Shown: one piece after another, positions 11,606 through 23,297 of the stretch | How positions within the stretch are numbered: position 1 is the first letter of the stretch | Layout of the letters: the number at the start of each line of letters is the position of its first letter | Source of the DNA: Deroplatys truncata | Lineage: Eukaryota; Arthropoda; Insecta; Mantodea; Mantidae | Reading direction: 5' to 3' | Length of the DNA stretch: 64,000 nt | Assembly (NCBI GenBank): GCA_030765065.1 | Contig: CM060976.1 | Coordinates: 61,922,539-61,986,538 of the forward strand | Position numbers and translations under genes: made by a program | Notes under the pieces: generated by a model | The model's database searches: none | What the model saw: the letters and a program-made list of their open reading frames with translations, nothing else | Told to the model about the DNA's origin: nothing

Positions 11606-12164
11606 AAAGGTTAAGGTACGTATCACGGAGGGGCGCCCGGAATCAGGGCAGAGGTCGTAACGACCCTTATTGCGTTCAACGTGAACCCCTGGGAGGGAGA
11701 GATGAGGGCAGAGACCCGAAGATCAGAATCGGATGCCGACGGGTGCAAGCATGGACGGGGTCCCTAACGTTTCCAAATACAACGCATCCGACGACGCCCG
11801 GTCTCCGCCCACAAGCCACCATCCCCTAGACCCCGGGGCGGAGCCCACTTGGAGGAAAGACCTAATTGTGCGGTCCCGCAGTGACGACAGGGAAGAAACC
11901 TCTACAGAGCACAAACAACCGCCCAGCCGCAACCCGCCGAACACCGTCGCCTGGTCCTACAATCCTGAAACAGATGACAAGAAGATGATAGAAGAAATGA
12001 GAGGGAGGAGAGTCGTAGTAGAAGATGAACCACTCCAGCATTCGCCTGTCGAACCGGGGAAACCACGAAAAACCCAGGGTCAGAGTGGATGGTTACCGGG
12101 GATCGAACCCGGGACCTCCCGAATGCGGGCCGCAGACGTTGCCATCTGAGCCATACAGCTAGGT
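11606..12164 (-). repeat. SINE-3 copy (tRNA-derived)
   Basis: On the - strand the tRNA-like head reads TGGCTCAGATGGCAACG with B box GGGTTCGATCCCC (near 12098). It is followed by the family body and a 3' end near 11606. The same body appears at 34856-35694, 44522-45040, 49337-50720, 61482-61590 and 62105-62580. The 138-codon open frame at 11733-12149 on the + strand is antisense to the SINE and is not taken as a gene. Confidence 0.85.
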
Positions 12165-12180
12165 ACCTATGCTAGTAATA

Positions 12181-13442
12181 CAGCAGAATACCGAAAAACC
12201 AAACCCCGCAAACCCGAACTTTCGGGTAATCCGAACAGAATTCGCGATAGATGGAAAAAAATTGAAATTTCACTTGCAGTGCAAAGAAAAGATTTAATCA
12301 TAATACTGTACTTAAAAATCTCATGTGATACATCCACATGACTTTCTCTACCCTCTATCATTTATTAGTGGGTACACAAACTATTTTTACTAACGCTAAT
12401 TTTTCTATCTACTACATTTTAATCCAAATAAACTTTTCCAGAAATAGTTGCATTACACATTTCATTACAGATTCAAAGAGAACAGCGATAGACAAATGTT
12501 TAAGAATTGGACGCTATACGCTGTTATCCATACTGTTTCCATGCAATCTTGAGAAACAACTGAATAATGAAAAGACTTTAAAGAATGGCAAAGTAATTAA
12601 CAATTCGAATCTTTAATAACGGATATCTCAGAAATGGCTTATGGCACAAAAAACTTATTTTAAGTAAATTGTATGTTTTCTACTTTTTTGTGTAGCAGCT
12701 GTACAAGATTACAAAATTTCTTCCAATTGAAGTGGACTTCACAGGCTATTCCCAGAAAATTCAAAATATAATTTATGTATTTGTCATGTTAATATCTTTA
12801 ATATATTGTATTTTAACCAATCGTTATGGTTATTTTAGGAAAATAAAAAATTTCGAAAAGTGTTCCATGTAAAGGGAAGTCTGGGATGGGGGAGTTTCTT
12901 CAAAATCTTCATGTCGTATCCCTGGGAAGTACTGAACCTAAACACAAAGTATGGTAACTCGCTTTTTAGTTATGCTGTTCACGGGCGCGCGCGCGCGCGC
13001 GCGTGCACACACACACACACACACAGGCAGACTGACAGTCACACATACACAGGCCTTTTTCTAAAACGTTTTTTTTTATTCCGGGGGCTTCAAAATATGT
13101 ATTTCGGGTGAAATCTTGGTATCGAATTTTTGGGTGGAATACAATACTTCCTCTCCTTGCTCTACGTAGTACAGAAAGTAAAAATTATTTTGCTAGAATT
13201 TAGCGAAATAGAATCCAAATGTATAGGTAGTAGGTCTACATTATTAATTAAATTCTGGTACAGTATACAGTAGCTGAAATAGAAGTGAAGCTATAAAATG
13301 CAAACACTGTACTTAAGTAGTTTTATAATTGTACATTGTACTATATACATAGTGCTTTATTACATATTTTTCGGATAATCCGGTCATTTCGAATCCGAAC
13401 AGACCACAGCCCCAATTAATTCGGTTTTCCTGGGTTCTACTG
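12181..13442. mobile_element. pogo/Tigger-like DNA transposon remnant split by an R copy
   Basis: The left end reads TA then CAGCAGAATACCGAAAAACC (from 12181). The right end, read in reverse complement from 13442, is CAGTAGAACCCAGGAAAACC, also next to TA (13443-13444). These ends resemble the CAGTAGAACC termini known from pogo/Tigger elements, with TA target duplication. Only about 390 bp belong to the element itself; the rest is the R copy at 12314-13184. No transposase is present. Family assignment is inference from the termini. Confidence 0.6.
12314..13184 (+). repeat. R-family copy (diverged, near full length)
   Basis: Head (AAATCTCATGTGATACATCC), middle and tail are present in order. 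The tail microsatellite is a mix of CG and CA repeats at about 12984-13025. It ends with CTACGTAGTACAGAAAGTAA. The copy is inserted into the pogo-like remnant. Confidence 0.85.
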
Positions 13443-13444
13443 TA

Positions 13445-14040
13445 TTCCACAAAGACACGAAATTATGTCTCATGTTAGGTATGATCAACTTCCCCAAACT
13501 AAGCTAATAATGCGGATTTTAGTTTGTTTCTTCAAAATGAACTTAACTCAGGCCTTCAAAGGTTAATACTGATATAGTGGCGAGTTCAGTAAATAAATAA
13601 AAACTGTTTCAATGGCTTATGGCATTTTATTATTTAATAAACTAACACAGAAACTATCTGATCGTGAATTATGGTCCACAATGTAAAGGCCCGGAAATTA
13701 AAAGTACTACCAACATTGCAAGTCACCGTGAAGATACGATCCTGGAGTAATTGATATCGGCTTTTAGGTTTATCGGGATACGTGATACAAATAAGAAAGT
13801 TGAATGCGGGTTTGCAATTCGTCACTGTCGCTCAGGGTTAGACCATCGGCAGGAAAGGCCCGAGGATAATTGTTCGGTTTCTGATCGTGGAAATTAATTT
13901 TTCAAATGCTGATTAATCGTCATCATAATGATAATCATTATCAACACCAACACTTCATAGTTTAGGAAAGATCTCCTGTTTCAAGGCTTTCCTATGTTTC
14001 TGAACCCTCAGGGTTTATATCGATCCATATATTTTGAATT
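13445..14040. other. Gene-free stretch
   Basis: No gene or recognised repeat. Confidence 0.5.
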
Positions 14041-15060
14041 GAATGCGGGTATTATCCATGCTTTCTAAATGATTTTTCCATTTTTCTCTGATGTTAGTGC
14101 TTTTTCGTTTAGCAAAAATATACTTAATTCTTTCCTTACATCTTCATTTCTAATTCGATCTAACCTTGTACAGTCTTTTACTGTTCGGAGATACTTCATT
14201 TCTGCAGCTTGTATTTGGTTCCAATCTCTCCTAAACATATGGTTAAAGTAATTCTCTTGCAAAATTTAAATTTGTTTCCTGCGGGTTTTTCTTTTCGAAA
14301 CGTTGGCTACTATTCCGTGTTGAATTTTAGGTACTTGCTTATTGTTTATTGTTCCTTTAACTAAAAGAATCCTATCGGCGGCCTTGCTTTGGAACATATT
14401 ATTGCATAATAGGCAATGGTGTTAACTCGTATTCTACCAAACCTTAGGTTTTAATCATTAGATCACACACACTCTCATTCATATTTTCAAATTCTGGGGA
14501 GGATAGGGAATAATCTTAGTTAGAGAAAAACATTCTCTCCCCTCACCCGGGAATCAAACCTGGAACTCCTTGCCCAGCAGGCAGGTGCTCTACGACTGAG
14601 CTACGGCGCCAGCCTCTTATTTCTTCATTGTTTGTTTTGTATGCTACATTTCGGTCCATATAGTTACGATTTCCAGCTTATTCTAACAGTTTTTATTTAA
14701 AACTATCTTCGATCTTATTATGTTTTCCTCTGAATGCCATGGTCTTTGCTTTCTCCATTGAAATGTTGAGGCAATTTCTGTAGCTTGTACCACTTATTTG
14801 AAGCTTATTTTCAGTATCCTGAATTGACATCAACTTCGCAAAGAGTAGCATATTTAATGTACTGTTTTTATTTAATTTTATTCCAAATGGCATTTCTTTT
14901 AATATTTGGAGAATATTGTCCATACAGATATTAAATAATGGTGGAGATAAACTGCATCCTAGTCGTAGACTATGGTTATAATTTTCTGTGATAGATGTCC
15001 ATTTCCTAAAATCACAACTGCAAACATTAACCTATCTTTTCAAGTAGTCGGGTATCGAGT
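14041..15060 (-). pseudogene. Non-LTR retrotransposon reverse transcriptase relic, split by SINE-2
   Basis: On the - strand, sequence near 14930-14975 translates to GCSLSPPLFNICMDNIL, the conserved reverse-transcriptase segment before the catalytic YADD box. The expected YADD position then reads LLFAKLMSIQDTE, so the catalytic box is destroyed. Downstream (14065-14262) lies RRDWNQIQAAEMKYLRTVK, the C-terminal region seen in many insect endonuclease/reverse-transcriptase LINEs. A SINE-2 at 14371-14616 separates the two halves. There are several stops and frame changes. It belongs to the same general family as the relics at 33120-33890 and 38370-39110. Confidence 0.8.
14371..14616 (-). repeat. 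SINE-2 copy inserted in a reverse transcriptase relic
   Basis: Read on the - strand the head is GGCGCCGTAGCTCAGTCGTA followed by a tRNA-like B box (GGTTTGATTCCCGGG). The body follows SINE-2 (GATTATTCCCTATCCTCCCC), with a very short CA tract. The 3' part is truncated. Confidence 0.85.
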
Positions 15061-15246
15061 TAGTTAGGTTAGGGTAAGTTACCTGCCTGGATGACCTTTT
15101 TCCGGGGTTTTTGCTTATCTTGAGAAGACGAATGTCAGGTAACTCTAAGCTCTAGGGACCTCGGACACATTTGAACGTCATTGCAACCATTTCGTTCATT
15201 CACCGTCCGATATGATCTATCGGGTTAAAGGACGTTAAACTTCAAG

Positions 15247-16105
15247 CAAAAAATCTGTTACATTCACATGACTTTCTCTACCCTCTATCGCTTATTAATG
15301 GATTTACAAACTATTCTTAGGAAAGCTTATTTTCCTATCTACTTCATTTTAATCGAGATAAACGTTTCCGGAAATAGCTGCTTTACACATTTCGTTATAT
15401 ATAGATACAAAGGGAATAGTCATAGTGAAATGTTTCAGAAGGACGCTATACACTGGCCTTAAAATTGCATACTCTTTGCGTGAAATCGTGAGAAACAACC
15501 GAATATGAAACGACTTGAAAGTCTTTAATAATTCAAACCATTAATAACGAATATCTCGAAAACAGCTAGTGCTACAGAAAAGTTGTTTGAAGTAAATTGG
15601 GTGTTTTGAAAACTCGACTTTTTTGGTGAAGTATGTGCGTTTTCGTTTATCGTTTAACATTTATCAGTTACAAAATTTCTTCCGAAGAAGTGCACTTCAA
15701 AGGCTGTTTCCAGAAAATTCAAGATATACATTTTATTTTAATGTAAATAACTTTAATATATGGTATTTTACTCAAAGTCGTTTGAGCCTTTTTTTAGAAA
15801 ATGAAATTTTTTGAAAAAGTTCCATGTAAAGGTTAGTTTAGTGTGGGGGACTTTCTTGAAAATCTTCGTGCCGCACCTTTGGAAGGTACTGAACCTAAAT
15901 ACCAAGTTTGGTATTTGGTATTTGTCCGACTTTTCATTTTTAGCTATGCTGTTCACACATACACACGGATCTTTTTTTCTAAAAATGCTTTTATTGGATT
16001 CAGGAACCTCAAAAAATGTATTTTCGGTGTAATCTCTTTATTGAATTTTTGAGTGGAATGTAGTACCTTTTTTACCTAATAGGTACGTGGTAAAGAAAGT
16101 AAAAA
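15247..16105 (+). repeat. R-family copy (diverged, near full length)
   Basis: Starts AAAAAATCTGTTACATTCAC, contains a diverged middle, and the tail motif AAGTTCCATGTAAAGGTTAG near 15818. It ends near GTAAAGAAAGTAAAAAG. The tail microsatellite is reduced to a few CA units near 15956. It is followed directly by a TTA microsatellite. Confidence 0.87.
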
Positions 16106-16108
16106 GTA

Positions 16109-16160
<52 letters not shown>
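16109..16160. repeat. (TTA)n microsatellite
   Basis: About 17 TTA units directly after the end of an R copy. Confidence 0.97.
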
Positions 16161-17065
16161 GCACATAACAGAACTTGCACATAATGCAGAGTGCGAAACA
16201 CCCCTATACTTAGAAAGTATATTTTAAGAGTAGTGGTGATGGTAGTAGAAGCAGTAATAGCTTGCCAACTGTTTACTGGAAAACACTAGGTTAGCTTTAC
16301 AGAAGTGTAGACTTTTCAACCTCACAGGGACAGCTTTCAAGACTAACAAGCGCAAAATAAAAATTACATTTTTAAAGAACATTTAAGAGTAATTTTTGCG
16401 AAACATTTTCAATAACTTAATTTGTTTCAATAGTTTTTCCTCCATTTCACCATTCCTTCAGTGGCTGCTGAGAACAAATGTCTATAAACCTATAAGCTTT
16501 TAATCTGAGGGTAACGAACGTGGACCTTCTAAGTAGCACGTGCATATGTGGCAGGTACAGAGCAATGCTCTCGTATCATGAGTAAGGTATTAAACCTGTA
16601 CCTCAGAGCAAAAGAGTGAGTTAACGGTTCTATTACAAGTAGAACGTAAGTTTGTTGTTTTATTTTCCATCCTACAGAGTTCCTCCGGGTTGCCCATGCT
16701 TGCAGATGCACACGGATGTGAACAAGTGAGATTCTGTGAGTGACTGTACCGGATTAACCTGTTGCGAAGTTCTATTCTAGCTTTCTCCCCCCAAACTGTT
16801 TTTTATTCCAGAAAGAAAAAAGAGTAACGATTCGTAAAAGGACTAAAAGGAGAGGGTTGAGAAGGAGAGTGGAGGGAGAAGAGGAAGGAGGTTAAGATTT
16901 GGCGAATCGGTGGAGAGGATATACCAGCAACCGAGAGTGGGGAGAAACAGGCTTTGGGTGCAAGGCAATTTAGTGAAATGAAACAGAGAGACAATTTCAT
17001 TAACATCCGCCGCAATTAGCCATAGGCCTGTCGTGCTTGAGCCTACAGCGGCGTGCGGATGTAGG
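16161..17065. other. Gene-free stretch
   Basis: No gene or recognised repeat. Short open frames are of chance length. Confidence 0.5.
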
Positions 17066-17069
17066 CTTT

Positions 17070-17218
17070 CAACCTTTTTTATACTTTTTCTACAACGTAC
17101 CTTAGGTAGAGAAGGTGTTTCATTCTACCTAAAACTTCAATACGGAGGTTTCACCGGAAATACGTGATTTGAGGCCCATTGAACCCCCTCCCCCCAAAAA
17201 AGCATTTTTGCTTTCTCT
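17070..17218 (-). repeat. R-family tail fragment
   Basis: Contains the reverse complement of the R tail end (TTTCACCGGAAATACGTGAT near 17149), truncated near the position of the microsatellite. It abuts the mariner remnant. Confidence 0.75.
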
Positions 17219-17235
17219 ACTACGAGGGCTGTCCC

Positions 17236-17990
17236 AGAAGTACCCTACATAACAAAGAAAAAACAAAAAGTTTGGGAAAAAAGATCTTTATTTCTCTACA
17301 TAGTCTCCTTTCAGCTCGATGCACTTTTGCCAGCGATATTCAATCGCTTCGATACCCAGCTTATATTGAGAACCGTCGAGTTCTGCAAAATAGCAATCAA
17401 CTGCAGACTCTTCATTGTTGGCAAATATTTTACCAAGCCATTTCTTGAACTCTGGAAACAGTAAATAATCAGAGGAAGCTAAATCTGGAGAATAGGGTGC
17501 ATGAGGAAGCAATTTGAACTTTAACTCATTGATTTTGGCCATGGCGATAATCGATGTGTGAACTGGTGCATTGTCTTGATGAAACAATATTTTTTCTTTT
17601 TCGCTAAATGCCGCCGTTTTTTGTTTGATTTCATCATTCAAACGCTGCAAGAAGTTCATATAATACTTATCATTGATTGCTTTTACTTTTTGAAGATAAT
17701 TAATGAAAATTATCCCACGCGCATCCCAAAAAACTGATGCCATGGCCTTGACTGCAGATGGAACTGTCTTCGCCTTCTTTGGAGCCGATTCTCCCCTTTC
17801 AATACACTGTTTTAACTGTTACTTCTCTCAGGTGTGAAGTGATGGACCCATGTTTCATCCATGGGTATGAATCGACGCAAAAACTCGGCTTTATTGCAGC
17901 GAAACATCGCCAAACACTCGACTGGAACATCCTTGCGACACTGTTTTTGTTCCATTGTGAGTAAACGCGGTATCTTGTACTCCGCCCAAA
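17236..17990 (-). pseudogene. mariner (DD34D) transposase pseudogene, N-terminus missing
   Basis: On the - strand the longest intact piece (17288-17743) contains FHQDNAPVHT and APYSPDLASSDYLLFPEF. The second and third catalytic aspartates are separated by 34 residues, the mariner DD34D pattern. The first catalytic motif (MDETWVHHFTPE) is found upstream, near 17840-17870, in a different frame and is followed by a stop, so the gene is broken by frameshifts. The N-terminal helix-turn-helix region is absent because R-family sequence begins near 17985. The 3' end CGAGGGCTGTCCCAGAAGTA (17224-17243) looks like a mariner terminus. Confidence 0.9.
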
Positions 17991-18075
17991 AATTCGATGT
18001 CGAGATTTAACCGGAAATACTATTTTCAGGACCCTTAAGCCCCCAAAAAGCATGTTTAAAAGTCTTTCTCTCTCT

Positions 18076-18118
<43 letters not shown>

Positions 18119-18668
18119 CGTATATCTACTTTGAATAGCATGTCCCAAAAACGAAATGTCCGATAAATACCAAACTAGGGATATAGGTTCAGAATCTTCC
18201 AAAGATGCAACACGAACATTTTCAAGAAAATTCACTCACCCAAACTACCCTTTACATGGAAGATTTTTAGAAATTTATTATTTTCTCAAACACGATTTTG
18301 ATTAAAATGTAATATGCTTAAGATACTTGCATGACAAATAAAGTGTATATCTTAAATGTTATGAAAATAACCTGTAGAGTCCTCTTCATTCGGAAAGAGT
18401 TTTATAAAATTTTGCGTACAGGGTAATCCATAAGAGATAGTAAAAAATTTACTGCACAAAATGTAGATCTCTTTAAAACACACAATTTATCTCAAGTCAC
18501 TTTTTGTGGTATCAGCAATTTCGCTTTCTATTAGTTTCAATTTTTCAATATGTTTGTCATTTTGTTAAAATGTGTCGAATTTAATTGTTTCTCGCTATAT
18601 CATAGAAAGAGTATGGAATTTAAATAATAGTATACATCCACGCGCTTTTAAACTTCCGACTATTGATT
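17985..18668 (-). repeat. Diverged R-family copy (tail and middle)
   Basis: Read on the - strand it ends with the R tail (CCCAAAAATTCGATGTCGAG in + orientation near 17986), contains a GT/CG tract at 18081-18120 and the middle segment to about 18668. It stands directly next to a full R copy in the same orientation. Confidence 0.8.
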
Positions 18669-18671
18669 CGG

Positions 18672-19568
18672 TTTTTTACTTTCTCTACTACGTATAGTAA
18701 GTAGGGAAAGTATTGTATTCCACCCAAAAATTCGATACCGAGATTTCACCGGAAATACATGTTATGAGACCCCTGAACACAAAAAACGTATTTTTGGAAA
18801 AATGTCCGTGTGTGTGTCTGTCTGTGAACAGCATAACTCAGAAACGAACAGTCGGATAAACACCAAACTTGGTATTTAGGTTCAGTATCTTCCAGAGATG
18901 CGACACAAAGGTTTTCAAGAAAGTCCCCCACCCCATAGTACCCTTTACATGGAAGATTTTTCGAAAATTTTAATTTTCTCAAAAATGGCTCTAACGATTT
19001 TGATGAAAATATCATATGTTTAAGATATTTTTATGACAAATAAAATGTATATCTTGAATTTTCTGGGAATGTCTCCAAAAGTATTCTTTATTGTGAACGA
19101 CTTTTGCATAACTCGTAAACCATAAGAGATAGACAAAATTTTACTACACAAAAATGTAGATCGCGTTAAAATACACAAGTTATGTCATATACATTTTTGT
19201 TGTTGAGTGAACCATTTTCGAGATATTACTTGTTATTCCCTTAAATTTTTCAATACTTTTCTCAAATGGGAATTCGTTATTCATTTTTTTTGTCTTGGAT
19301 ATGCAAAGAGTATTAATCTGTGGCAAAGAGAATGGTGCTGCACATAGCAACCAACTATTAAGTGTAATGTCTATGCATAAAGGCTACTGTATTTCTATAT
19401 TGCCCTTGTAAATATATATTCCCCTTACATCTACAAGAAAATTAGCAATAAGATAGAATCTGCAAATGTATCTCGATTAACATGAAGTAGATGGAGAATA
19501 AGCGTTTGAAAAAATAGTTTGTTCAAGAGTAGAGAAAGTCATGAGGGTGTAAGACATCAGACTTTTTT
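18672..19568 (-). repeat. Full-length R-family copy
   Basis: Runs from TTTTTTACTTTCTCTACTAC (3' end on the - strand) to the head near 19568 (ACATCAGACTTTTTT). The inverted 12-bp pair is present with few changes. The microsatellite is short (18808-18825). It is flanked on both sides by further R fragments in the same orientation. Confidence 0.92.
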
Positions 19569-19740
19569 GTCCCTCTGTATCTACAATGAAATGTGTAATG
19601 AAACTACTTCTGCAAAGGTTTATCTTGATTAGTAATAAGCAGATAGAAATATAAGCTTTCGTAAGAGTAGTCTGAGAAACTATATGAAAATAAACGATAG
19701 TGAGTAGAAAAACCTTTTAAATGTAACATATAAAACACTT
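19569..19740 (-). repeat. R-family head fragment (diverged)
   Basis: Contains AATGAAACTACTTCTGCAAA and TTATCTTGATTAGTAATAAG, the reverse complement of a diverged R head. The end is degraded. Confidence 0.6.
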
Positions 19741-20345
19741 TTTATACCTATTTTCTCTTGAGTAACAACTATTTTCTCCGCCACACAGTGCGTTGTTTAG
19801 GAGACAAAATAAAGAAATCGAGTGCGCCAAAATAATCTAATGCACGAATCCAGACATCCTCCATAATTATAAAGCGATGTGCATACTCAAATGGACAGTT
19901 TCAATTCACAAGTCTCCAATTCACTCAGTGTTGGTCAACACGATAGGAACAGCAGAGTTACAAGTATGCGCATTGTCTTGTTTTCTGGGAGCAAGCGAAG
20001 TGGCAATGTATAAGGCGATTATCCGCTTGTAACTTGTGAACTGGTGTGAGTATTCTAATTAATACGGTTACTTGTCCGGACACAATTTAGCCGTCTTTAC
20101 TGAGGTTTTTCTCAAAATAAGAGAATTATAGCTCCAATATTTGCACATAGATGTTTAGGGTGATGATATTTAAGTGTCTACTTAAGAAATTCCTGCAGCA
20201 ATCCGCGTTATTTTGCACTATTGTATTTATTTTCTCTTATTTTGCAGAATCGCTACAATGACGAATCGGATGGTGTGTGAGATATGATTGGCAATATCAC
20301 ATGACAAATCTGCTAGAGCCTTCTCGTTTCTGCGCAACTATTTTG
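19741..20345. other. Gene-free stretch
   Basis: No gene or recognised repeat. Confidence 0.5.
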
Positions 20346-20351
20346 AATTAA

Positions 20352-20738
20352 ATGGAGTTCAGAAGATGTATAAATCGCATCGCAAGATTATATTCATGTA
20401 CCATGCTCGAACATATACATACACTGATAAAACTGTCACAGAAAGGGCGACCGTTATTTTTGGAAAAACGTAAGTATTGGCTCGATTTGGAATGCTCTTT
20501 TCTGGACCACATTGCCTTCCTGAGGCCTTCAGGGTCTACTCCATCAGCCGCAAGCGAAAAGAATTCGTGGAAGACCGCGCAAACTGTTCGAAAAGTGCTG
20601 ATAAAAAATAAAAAGAGAGAGAGGGAAAAACAAAAGCAGGAATTAGTCATGATAAAATCTCTTGAGGAACTTCGCTTTGCTGCAACATCGAGATCTTCGT
20701 CTCTGTGTAGTGAGCGCCGTTCTATCTTTATACCTTGA
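20352..20738 (+). CDS. Unrecognised open frame, lysine/arginine-rich C-terminal half
   Basis: A 128-codon open frame. Its first 50 residues have no recognised motif. Residues 70-105 are charged and probably helical (KNKKREREKQKQ). I do not recognise the protein. The spacing of a SFLDHI-like segment before a charged stretch vaguely recalls MADF/BESS-type DNA-binding proteins found in transposon-rich genomes, but that is a guess. A second, antisense open frame overlaps it. It may be part of a decayed mobile element together with the relic at 21365-22200, or a chance frame. Confidence 0.2.
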   Translation: MEFRRCINRIARLYSCTMLEHIHTLIKLSQKGRPLFLEKRKYWLDLECSFLDHIAFLRPSGSTPSAASEKNSWKTAQTVRKVLIKNKKREREKQKQELVMIKSLEELRFAATSRSSSLCSERRSIFIP

Positions 20739-20925
20739 CGTAGATCTTTCAGAGAAAGAGTATGAAATTCTTAGGAGTGCAGTCAATAATGATGACCCCC
20801 CGCGCCCCTTATGCGACAGGCAAACAAACAATTTAGCCAGCAACGGCATCATCTGTAGAAGTGCAAGTTCAAGATGTGCTTTAAAAGTCAGTTCACAGCA
20901 TTTCAACGCCCGTACAAGGGCGGGC

Positions 20926-21070
20926 TCCGTAACCTGTAGTTCAGTCGGTAGAGCACCTGCCTGTTGTGGAGGGATTCCGGGTTCGATTCCCAACTGGAGG
21001 GTTGGAACTTTTTATAGCCAAGGTTATTTCCTATCCTCCCCAGAGTCTTGAAGTATAAATGAGAGTGTGA

Positions 21071-21116
<46 letters not shown>

Positions 21117-21254
21117 TCTAATATAGAAAACTCAAAGAAACACCAGAAATTCACTAACAACGGATACGAATTAACAGCATTGCCGATAGACAATATGTTT
21201 CAAAGGTAAAGGCCGCCGATGTGACCATTGCAGTTAAAGGCGGGTATAAAGGAA
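20926..21254 (+). repeat. SINE-2 copy, full length
   Basis: The head has a tRNA-like A box (GTTCAGTCGGTAGAGCACC) and B box (GGGTTCGATTCCC). The body contains TTATTTCCTATCCTCCCCAG, a (TG)n tract at 21070-21114 and the 3' part GCAGTTAAAGGCGGGTATAA. The order matches the other SINE-2 copies. Confidence 0.9.
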
Positions 21255-21364
21255 CATTAAAAAGGAAGATCTGTACAATTACGTAAAGATACAAAGTCCA
21301 CAATTCGATGGGAAATTCATGGAAGTGAAACAAAAGTATAAATAAAAGTTTATAGAGCTCGAGA

Positions 21365-22200
21365 GCACAGTTGAATATTTATCTCTGAAGCTCAAGATCA
21401 ACCTCAATCCCTTTTGTACTGTAGGCCAATTAAATTTGTACCCAAAAAAGAATTTCCAGAATTACTGAGGCAGGCAGAGGCTAATATGAAGGCTAACATT
21501 AGGAATCTTGAGAACTGTATAGAAACAGCACTAGGTTACAGCCTGGAAGTAACAATTATTGATGGAAATAATTGCAATATGCTGTTAGAAACTAATTTAA
21601 CAACATTTGTGGCGCAAAACCGAGTGAAATGCGTGTAATTCAAGAAAACTTTGGCTTTGGCCTTTCCACTCTTCACCTTTGGTTAAGAAAAATTCTTTGC
21701 ACAAGAAAACAAACGAATTTAGCCTGAATTTAGGTCAAGATCAAGCTAAGCAAGGACTTTGTTCGTCAAATGATAGGAACGCTACTATGAGGTTATTCGC
21801 AATCCCTAAATGGAGTTCTAAAATTACAGGAATTGATCAGAAACTTATTGAGAAATTTTTTTATAATTTTACAAGTCATTGCTTGCAGAAAAACTCATGA
21901 CCCTCCTCTATGAAACTAAAGATCCTTTGGACAAACTATCATATTACGGGAATGATGTTATAGAATATTTAGGATTAAATATAGGACAACTGTCAGAGGA
22001 AGCACTGGAAGCCGCATACTAGCTATCCTGGCGTACTAGGCCAAGTTATGCTCGGAAATCCTGCAAAGATATAAGGAGTAACTTATTGCTATTATCTGTC
22101 CCTTGTATTTCATCAACAAGAAAACTTGTTCGCAAACCCAGAATTGTTGTCACGGACATTCAAGCATATGATTTATGTAGTTAGGAGTCCAGTTCTCCTA
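21365..22200 (+). pseudogene. Decayed repetitive protein family (probably transposon-derived)
   Basis: Fragments in several + frames resemble a protein I remember as multicopy in arthropod predictions. Near 21640-21720: IQENFGFGLSTLHLWLRKIL. Near 21820-21890: KITGIDQKLIEKFF. Near 21900-22020: DVIEYLGLNIGQLSEEALEA. Each segment is in a different frame or ends at a stop, so the gene is dead. The identity as a mobile-element protein is inferred from its multicopy nature and its surroundings; I cannot name its superfamily. A protein search with these three segments would settle it. Confidence 0.45.
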
Positions 22201-22356
22201 GTAATAAAGGAACTGATAAACACTGTAATAAGTGAAGACCCTGCCCGTTTAGGCTTAACACAAAACATCTATTGCGTTACATTCACGTGACATTCTCCAT
22301 TCACTACAGTTTATTTTTGTACAGCTTCTAAAGACTACTATTGCGAAAGCCTATTT

Positions 22357-23177
22357 TTACTTTCTCTACTACGTATAGTAAGGGGAAGTATTGTATTCCA
22401 CTCAAAAATTCGATACCGAAATTTCACCGGAAATACATGTTTTTAGACCCCCTGAATCCCAAAAAAGCATTTTTGGAAACATGTCCGTATGTGTCTGTGA
22501 ACAGTATAGCTCAGAAACGAACAGTCGGATAAATACCAAACTTGGTATTTAGGTTCAGTATCTTCCAGAGATGCGACACGAAGGTTTTCAAGAAAATCCT
22601 CCCACCCCAGACTACCCTTTACATGGAACATTTTTCGAAAATTTTAATTTTCTCAAAAATGGCTCTAACGATTTTGATTAAAATATCATATGTTTAAGAT
22701 ATTGTCATGAGAAATGAAATGTATATCTCGAATTTTCTGGAAATGTCTCCAAAAGTATTCTTCATTATGAACGACTTTTGCATAACTGGTAAACCATAAG
22801 AGATAGACAAAATTTTACCACACAAAAAATGTAGATCATGTTAAAATACACAATTTATGTCATATACATTTCTTTTGTTGAGTGAACCGTTTTCGAGATA
22901 TTGCTTGTTATTCCCTTAAATTTTCCAATACTTGTACTTTTTCTCGAATTCATTATTCATTGTTCTAAGTCCTGGACATGCAAAGAGAATGGAATGCGCC
23001 ACATAGCAACCAGCGTTAAAACCTACCATATTTCCCTTGCATCTACAAGAAAACTAGCAATAAGATTAACATCTCGATATCTCATTAACATGAAGCATAT
23101 GGAGAATAAGCGTTTGTAAAAATAGTTTGTATAAGAGTAGAGAAAGTCATGTGAGTGTAACACATCAGATTTTTTTT
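22357..23177 (-). repeat. Full-length R-family copy inserted in an older R copy
   Basis: Runs from TTTTTACTTTCTCTACTACG to the head end (CACATCAGATTTTTTTT). The tail microsatellite is nearly absent (22488-22500). The flanks are the split head of the older R copy, so the element borders are well defined: poly(A)-TCTGATG at one end and GAGAAAGTAAAAA at the other. No terminal inverted repeat is seen at the extreme ends. Confidence 0.92.
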
Positions 23178-23297
23178 ATCTACTTTGTATTAATCGAAAT
23201 AAACCTTTGCAGAAATAGTTTCATTTTTCATTTCGTTATAGGTATAAGTGGGATAGAGGAAACCAAATCCATAGTCAGATATTTTAAATCTAGTCGC

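Noticed and set aside
11733..12149. 138-codon open frame as a gene
   Set aside because: It lies antisense to a SINE-3 and its sequence is shared with other SINE-3 copies; no protein family resemblance.
20348..20650. 100-codon open frame on the - strand
   Set aside because: It overlaps the + strand frame 20352-20738 and shows no family features.
20926..21000. tRNA gene near 20930-21000
   Set aside because: A and B boxes are present, but a CA/GT-bearing SINE body follows and the acceptor stem does not pair; it is the head of SINE-2.
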